From positions 1 through 8,499 of the forward strand of contig DNPQ01000061.1 of the NCBI GenBank assembly GCA_003501335.1: a stretch of DNA of 8,499 nt, in the 5' to 3' direction. The DNA comes from Bacillota bacterium. GTDB taxonomy: Bacteria > Bacillota > UBA4882 > UBA8346. Shown piece after piece: positions 4,837-8,499 of the stretch (position 1 is its first letter; the number at the start of each line of letters is the position of its first letter). Below the pieces are notes generated by a model. The model was not told the DNA's origin and did not search any database. It saw only the letters and a list, made by a program, of their open reading frames with translations. Both the position numbers and the translations under genes were made by a program.

Positions 4837-6225
4837 TCAACTTTTCCGTTCTATCAACGCCACACACTCCACATGATAAGTCTGGGGAAACATATCCACC
4901 GGCTGTATCTCAGCCACCTTGTATCCCAAAGGGTCCAATATTTTAAGATCCCGGGCCAAGGTGCTAGGATTACAGCTCACATAAACAATACGTTTTACTT
5001 TATTTTCAGCCAAACTTTGTAATACAGTTTCCTCGCAACCGGAGCGGGGCGGATCAACAACTCCCACCCGGAAAGCCATTCCCTCTTTAACCAGTTGCGG
5101 TAAAACTTTTTCCGTAGCACCCACTACGAACTGGACATTTTTAACTGCATTCAAGGTAGCATTTTCAGTGGCGTTTTGAATAGCTTCAGCAATCACTTCA
5201 ATTCCATATACCTTTTTGGCCCGCTCTGCCAAAAAAAGGGTCAGACTTCCCACCCCGCAATAAGCGTCCAAGACAGTCTCTTTTCCCTCAAGTCCGGCAT
5301 ACTCAACCACTTTACGGTACAACACTTCAGTTTGAACCGGATTAACCTGAAAAAACGAGGCGGCGGAAATCCTAAATTGAAAGTTGCCGAGCTGTTCGGT
5401 AATTGTATCCCTTCCCCATATGACTTTAGAATAGGGCCCCAGGATAACATTGCCCGGTACTGTATTGATATTCTGCACGATACTTTTGATTTCCGGAAAA
5501 ACATCAGCCAACTCTTGGGCGATTTTAGGGGCGGCTAAAAAATTATCATCTTTCGTAACCAAAGCCACCATTATCTCGGCTGTGCGGGAGCTCTGTTTGA
5601 TTAACACATGCCGTAACAAACCCGAATGGCTCTGTTCATTATAAACCGGAATATGATGCTGAGTTAATAGCTCGCAAATCTTGCGGGCTATTTGATTGGT
5701 AAGTTCCGTCTGGAGTAAACATTCTTGCAAAGGCACGATCTGGTGAGTCCCTTTACGGTAAAATCCCATTACCACGCCGTTGTTATCCATTCCTAGCGGA
5801 TACTGTACCTTATTGCGGTAATGCCAAGGCTCCTCCATACCCAACACCGGATGAACCGTTACTCCCTCTAATCCGCCAATCCGTTCCACTGCGTCCGTTA
5901 CGCGCTGCTCTTTTAATTTCAACTGTTCCGGATAGGAAAGGTGCTGCAATTGACAGCCACCGCAGTCTCTGGCAGATTGGCACAGCGGTGTAATTCTTTC
6001 CGGAGCCGGTTCCAAGATCTTTAGAGCCACGCCACGGCCAAAATTTTTTTTGACCTCGGTGATCGCAACTAAAACCAGTTCTTCTTTTAGGACTTCGGGA
6101 GTAAAAACTGTAAAGCCTTGATAACGGCCTACTCCTTCTCCTTCATGACCGTAATTCTCAATCCAAATTTCGATTTTTTGTCCAACTGTAATCGGAACAA
6201 CCTGATGTATATCTTTCAGATTCAT
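4837..6225 (-). CDS. rlmD: 23S rRNA (uracil-C5)-methyltransferase, RlmD/RlmCD type, 462 aa
   Basis: This SAM-dependent enzyme makes 5-methyluridine in 23S rRNA (TrmA/RumA family). Domains in order: an N-terminal TRAM RNA-binding domain (about 10-72); an iron-sulfur site with C82, C88, C91 (CQSARDCGGC) and C169; a central RNA-binding region; then the Rossmann methyltransferase domain. SFFQVNP (about 290-296), the SAM loop DAYCGVGSLT (about 320-329), DPPRSGC (about 391-397), the catalytic-Cys motif VSCNPSTLARDL (about 417-428, nucleophile C418) and HVECVALIER near the end with the general-base Glu are all intact. Length is typical. ATG 6225 is preferred; a TTG one codon upstream sits on the weak AAGGA ribosome site. 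Which uridine it modifies cannot be read; in Bacillus one homologue (RlmCD) does two positions. It follows scfB by about 95 nt with no terminator between. Confidence 0.93.
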   Translation of the reverse strand: MNLKDIHQVVPITVGQKIEIWIENYGHEGEGVGRYQGFTVFTPEVLKEELVLVAITEVKKNFGRGVALKILEPAPERITPLCQSARDCGGCQLQHLSYPEQLKLKEQRVTDAVERIGGLEGVTVHPVLGMEEPWHYRNKVQYPLGMDNNGVVMGFYRKGTHQIVPLQECLLQTELTNQIARKICELLTQHHIPVYNEQSHSGLLRHVLIKQSSRTAEIMVALVTKDDNFLAAPKIAQELADVFPEIKSIVQNINTVPGNVILGPYSKVIWGRDTITEQLGNFQFRISAASFFQVNPVQTEVLYRKVVEYAGLEGKETVLDAYCGVGSLTLFLAERAKKVYGIEVIAEAIQNATENATLNAVKNVQFVVGATEKVLPQLVKEGMAFRVGVVDPPRSGCEETVLQSLAENKVKRIVYVSCNPSTLARDLKILDPLGYKVAEIQPVDMFPQTYHVECVALIERKS

Positions 6226-6321
6226 CAATCCTTTATTGTACTCTCCATACTATCAAATCAACTTCAATAGTTGAATTAGCATCAAATTGCTGTTATTTAG
6301 TATAAACCGATGACCCGCCAA

Positions 6322-7635
6322 TTAATTCCCAACAACCGATTGCTTTTCTTCCATTTCAATCCCCTTTAGCGCCAAGGCGCATTCCAGCCGTTTACGCTGT
6401 AGACGGCAGCCGATGGGATCCGGTTTATAAATGGAACCGTTCAGTAATTGGGCATTGGCATGACACCCGCCGCTGCAATAAAAGCGAGCCCAGCAATCAG
6501 CACAGCCCTCTTTTTGATATAGCGTGGTGGCGCCAAATTCCTCCCTGAGCTTTTGATTGGTTATGCCTTCGCTAACTGTCCCCATTTTAAAACCATCCCG
6601 GCCCACAAATTGATGGCAAGGGTAAAGATCACCTTTGGGGGTAACCGCAAAATAATCAAATCCGGCTCCGCAGCCGGTAAGACGCTTGGGCAAACAAGGC
6701 CCATGCTCCAAGCTAATTTCAAAATGGAAAAATATAAAACCTTGGCCCATTTGCTTTTTCTCCAAATAAAATTGGGCCAGTTTATCATATTCCTGCTCGA
6801 TCCGTTCCATTAGGTCCTCAGTCAATCGGTAGTCTGCATCCTTTTCTACCACCGGTTCCAGAGATAACTCACGCAGGCCGAGATCATATAAATGTTTAAT
6901 ATCTTCCGTAAAATCCAAGTTTCTTGCAGTATAGGTCCCCCGTAAATAGTAATTTTGACCGCCACGGGCCTTTACGGTTTCCAAAATATTGGGAACAATC
7001 CTTTGGTAAGTGCCGTTACCCCTCATGCGGTCATTGACCGATGGCCGACCATCTAATGAGAGAACCAACGCAATCTGCTCTTCATTTAAAAACTGACGGG
7101 CTTCCTGGTTTAGGAGGATACCATTGGTGGTCAATGTAAAATGAATGATCTTGTCAGCCTTTTCTGCAGCCCCTTTACCATAAGTAACAAGCTGCTTAAC
7201 GACTTCCAAATTGAGCAAGGGCTCTCCGCCAAAAAAGTCAACCTCTAACTGGCGGCGAGAGCCTGATTCCCTTAATAACAAATCAATGGCCTGCCGCCCT
7301 GTATCGAAGGACATATTCTCGCGATCACCGCCGAAAGGCCCCGTCCCGGCAAAGCAGTATTTACAGCGCAGGTTACAATCATGGGAAGCATGTAAACATA
7401 AAGCTTTTAATAAGGGTTCCTTAACAAAATGAGGAACTTCTTCCTTTTCTTCCTGTAAATAACCCATTTTACGGAGTTCCGCCAATTCCGATTCAACCTG
7501 GTTTCGCATTGATTCCGGAATTGCAATCTTATTTAAATAGCGATAAACAACTTCATCAATTTGAAAAAACGAATTACTGGGCACATCAAATAAAAAATAT
7601 CTGCCTAATGCTTTGAAGGAATGCCAATTCGCCAA
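6322..7635 (-). CDS. scfB: SCIFF-peptide radical SAM maturase (thioether-forming, SPASM/Twitch type), 437 aa
   Basis: Radical SAM enzyme that cross-links the six-Cys peptide encoded upstream. The N-terminal about 75 residues (SFKALGRYFLFDVPSNSFFQ, then IDEVVYRYL) resemble the PqqD-like precursor-recognition domain. The 4Fe-4S motif is C87, C91, C94 (CNLRCKYC), followed by FFGGEP (134-139), LTTNG and SLDGRP in the TIM-barrel core. The C-terminal SPASM region has C314, C322, C340, C378, C381, C387, C391 and C410, enough for two auxiliary clusters. Family members such as CteB and its relatives form Cys-S to Thr-carbon bridges (ranthipeptides). The start is TTG 7635, with GGAG 8 nt before it; it gives the normal family N-terminus and no ATG does. 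It lies 159 nt behind scfA across a hairpin terminator. Confidence 0.94.
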   Translation of the reverse strand: MANWHSFKALGRYFLFDVPSNSFFQIDEVVYRYLNKIAIPESMRNQVESELAELRKMGYLQEEKEEVPHFVKEPLLKALCLHASHDCNLRCKYCFAGTGPFGGDRENMSFDTGRQAIDLLLRESGSRRQLEVDFFGGEPLLNLEVVKQLVTYGKGAAEKADKIIHFTLTTNGILLNQEARQFLNEEQIALVLSLDGRPSVNDRMRGNGTYQRIVPNILETVKARGGQNYYLRGTYTARNLDFTEDIKHLYDLGLRELSLEPVVEKDADYRLTEDLMERIEQEYDKLAQFYLEKKQMGQGFIFFHFEISLEHGPCLPKRLTGCGAGFDYFAVTPKGDLYPCHQFVGRDGFKMGTVSEGITNQKLREEFGATTLYQKEGCADCWARFYCSGGCHANAQLLNGSIYKPDPIGCRLQRKRLECALALKGIEMEEKQSVVGN

Positions 7636-7667
7636 AATAACAACTCCTAACCTAAAAATAAATTACA

Positions 7668-7693
7668 TAAAGAAAAGCCATGAATTCATGGCT
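7668..7693 (-). terminator. Hairpin with T tract between scfA and scfB (terminator or attenuator)
   Basis: AGCCATGAATTCATGGCT (7676-7693) is a perfect 18-nt palindrome folding as a 7-bp stem with an AATT loop. On the minus strand it runs straight into TTTTCTTT. This is a modest intrinsic terminator that would let part of the transcripts continue into scfB. Confidence 0.6.
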
Positions 7694-7729
7694 CATCCTT
7701 TTAAACATTAATTTTCCCTTGCCATACGC

Positions 7730-7759
7730 CCATAGAAATTCCGTTTCATCCATCTATGG
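7730..7759 (-). other. Second stem-loop in the scfA-scfB intergenic region
   Basis: CCATAGA (7730-7736) and TCTATGG (7753-7759) pair perfectly around a 16-nt loop, upstream of the terminator hairpin in transcription order. It could stabilise the 3' end of scfA mRNA or be part of an attenuator; no function is shown. Confidence 0.3.
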
Positions 7760-7794
7760 AATGAAGAAGGACGTATTATGTACCTATAAAAAAG

Positions 7795-7932
7795 TTACTT
7801 CTGACAAACTTGATTACCAACCGTGCAAGATGTCTTGCAGGCAGATTGACAAGAATTTTTGCAAGCCCCGCAGCCTCCGGTGGTAACAGTTGAAGCTAAT
7901 TTGCCTTGAACAATTGTTTTAATTAATGTCAT
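7795..7932 (-). CDS. scfA: SCIFF ranthipeptide precursor (six Cys in forty-five residues)
   Basis: It is exactly 45 residues with exactly six Cys (C21, C24, C28, C32, C36, C43), the definition of the SCIFF family. The leader MTLIKTIVQGKLASTV precedes the Cys-rich core, and SCQSACKTSCTVGN is the conserved heart. In the characterised relative CteA a Cys32-Thr37 thioether was reported; both residues are present at the same numbers here. ATG 7932 lies 9 nt after GGAGG (7946-7942); an ATG two codons upstream (7938) is only 3 nt from it, giving MR-MTLIK if used. The gene begins 30 nt after the tRNA-Ala 3' end and is followed by the maturase. The mature product's role is not established; a signalling role has been proposed in clostridia. 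Confidence 0.95.
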   Translation of the reverse strand: MTLIKTIVQGKLASTVTTGGCGACKNSCQSACKTSCTVGNQVCQK

Positions 7933-7962
7933 TCTCATTATCCTCCATGGAAAATCATGTCT

Positions 7963-8038
7963 TGGTGGACCTGAGGGGAATCGAACCCCTGACCTCTGCG
8001 ATGCGAACGCAGCGCTCTCCCATCTGAGCCACAGGCCC
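7963..8038 (-). tRNA. tRNA-Ala, anticodon CGC (reads GCG)
   Basis: The 76 nt fold as a full cloverleaf with encoded CCA. The acceptor stem GGGCCTG/CAGGTCC contains the G3-U70 wobble pair that identifies alanine tRNA. The D stem is GCTC/GAGC; the anticodon stem CTGCG/CGCAG holds loop TTCGCAT, anticodon CGC; the T arm is CAGGG-GTTCGAT-TCCCCT-like with TTCGA. It has its own promoter inside the preceding gene, and the next gene starts 30 nt beyond the 3' end. Confidence 0.97.
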
Positions 8039-8052
8039 ATTGTGCAATCAAT

Positions 8053-8082
8053 ATTATACTTCATTAGCCTTGAAAAATGCAA
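8053..8082 (-). promoter_or_regulatory. Promoter of tRNA-Ala (and probably scfA)
   Basis: On the minus strand TTGCAT (8082-8077), an 18-bp spacer and a perfect TATAAT (8058-8053) put the start near 8046, a few bases before the mature tRNA 5' end. The -35 box lies inside the coding end of the 57-residue gene. Confidence 0.7.
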
Positions 8083-8237
8083 GCGGACCCAAAATGTTCA
8101 TCCCATTTTTTACAACGGTGCAATTCTTTAAGTGCCTTTGGATCCCCATCATTTTGACACTGCTCACGGTCTTTACTAAATTTTATACAGCTACCGCAAA
8201 TTTTTAATACTTCATCATGTGTCAATTTATAGACCAT
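8064..8237 (-). CDS. Small Cys-rich cytoplasmic protein of unknown function (57 aa)
   Basis: ATG 8237 is chosen because GAGGTGGG lies just upstream; a longer start at GTG 8246 would be part of that ribosome site. Five Cys occur at 14, 17, 27, 42 and 53, with the first two as CGSC (CxxC) and spacings of 9, 14 and 10 residues. Four of them (14, 17, 27, 42) could hold zinc or an iron-sulfur cluster. The protein is highly charged, has no signal peptide or membrane segment, and contains a likely helix at DPKALKELHRC. It has a consensus promoter. It stops 25 nt before tRNA-Ala and lies two genes from the SCIFF peptide, but it is not itself SCIFF-like (wrong spacing and no leader). I do not recognise the family. 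Confidence 0.75.
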   Translation of the reverse strand: MVYKLTHDEVLKICGSCIKFSKDREQCQNDGDPKALKELHRCKKWDEHFGSACIFQG

Positions 8238-8292
8238 TAAACCCACCTCACAATATTTTATTCATGATAGTGGCGGTCTTGATGTTGAATCT

Positions 8293-8321
8293 ATTATAGC
8301 ATGAAGTTATAGAAATTCCAA
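8293..8321 (-). promoter_or_regulatory. Promoter of the 57-residue Cys-rich protein gene
   Basis: TTGGAA (8321-8316), a 17-bp spacer and a perfect TATAAT (8298-8293) on the minus strand, about 55 nt before the start codon. Confidence 0.8.
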
Positions 8322-8356
8322 GTGCCTGTATTTTCTTGAACTTGGTTACAATTGCC

Positions 8357-8499
8357 TTATTTTTTTCGTTTTTCCTTGCGCATAATTAAGATATTCTGAT
8401 GGGTAATATTGGGCACAAAGCAAGTTTTAATGGCATAGGGTCTTAAGGGACGTTGGGTCGCTTTATTCCACCAAATTCGAATTCCTTTCCAAATAAAAC
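8357..8499 (-). CDS. C-terminal end of an unidentified protein (46 residues visible)
   Basis: An open frame enters from the right edge and ends at TAA 8359-8357. It reads FIWKGIRIWWNKATQRPLRP, then YAIKTCFVPNITHQNILIM and a basic tail RKEKRKK. The even hydrophobic pattern, the basic tail and the stop shortly before a strong promoter suggest a real gene end. Too little is visible to name the family. No clear terminator follows; only a weak CCAAG/CTTGG pairing is seen around 8320-8345. Confidence 0.5.
   Translation of the reverse strand, partial: FIWKGIRIWWNKATQRPLRPYAIKTCFVPNITHQNILIMRKEKRKK

Noticed and set aside
4750..5022. 90-residue plus-strand frame
   Set aside because: It starts inside the terminator hairpin and is antisense to the rRNA methyltransferase gene.
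5176..5538. 120-residue plus-strand frame and the minus-strand frame at 5241-5504
   Set aside because: Both are other-frame shadows of the well-supported rRNA methyltransferase gene.
7676..7693. Perfect palindrome as a protein operator
   Set aside because: The immediately following T-rich run on the transcribed strand makes an RNA terminator or attenuator the simpler reading, though an operator is not excluded.
7795..8082. Longer 95-residue frame that includes the SCIFF peptide
   Set aside because: The N-terminal extension is translated from tRNA-Ala; the ribosome site GGAGG at 7942-7946 and the family's 45-residue length fix the start at 7932.
1..8499. CRISPR array, insertion sequence or attachment site
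   Set aside because: No regularly spaced repeats, transposase or integrase frame, or terminal inverted repeats with target duplications were seen. The tRNA-Ala gene has no duplicated 3' end elsewhere in the window.

Overview
The window looks like moderately AT-rich chromosomal DNA from an anaerobic, low-GC Gram-positive-type bacterium (Clostridia or a relative). The main reason is a complete SCIFF precursor peptide with its radical SAM maturase, a pair nearly universal in Clostridia. Strong AGGAGG-type ribosome binding sites, sigma-A-like promoters and HxlR, TetR and MazG-like proteins of Firmicutes type agree. The exact genus cannot be read from this sequence.

Left part (1-1900), all on the minus strand: a TetR-family repressor cut by the window edge, with a near-consensus promoter overlapped by a perfect 9-bp inverted repeat; a 46-residue protein of unknown function; a small secreted Trp/His/Arg-rich protein with its own terminator; and a MazG-like protein. 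The last two genes share a leader motif.

Middle part (1900-4790): a promoter with the 19-bp spacer and central dyad typical of MerR-family control precedes a short frameshifted reading frame and a flavin-reductase-like gene on the plus strand. Immediately downstream, on the minus strand, lies a decayed piece of a nitrogenase-component-1-like protein. Next comes a divergent pair: a secreted SMP-30/gluconolactonase-like protein (minus) and an HxlR-family regulator (plus). Their promoters appear to share one palindromic TTGCAA -35 box, and a TACTA-N7-TAGTA dyad overlaps the regulator's start point. A long bidirectional hairpin separates the regulator from the genes to its right.

Right part (4830-8499), all on the minus strand. 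In transcription order: the tail of an unidentified gene, a 57-residue Cys-rich protein, tRNA-Ala(CGC), the SCIFF peptide gene scfA, a hairpin/terminator, the maturase gene scfB, and an RlmD-type 23S rRNA uracil methyltransferase. scfA starts only 30 nt after the tRNA 3' end, so its message is probably released by tRNA processing. The hairpin before scfB would favour peptide over enzyme. ScfB is expected to install Cys-to-Thr thioether bridges in the six-Cys core of ScfA (ranthipeptide maturation). I see no dedicated exporter or protease gene in the window.

No CRISPR array, insertion sequence, integrase, rRNA or replication origin was seen.
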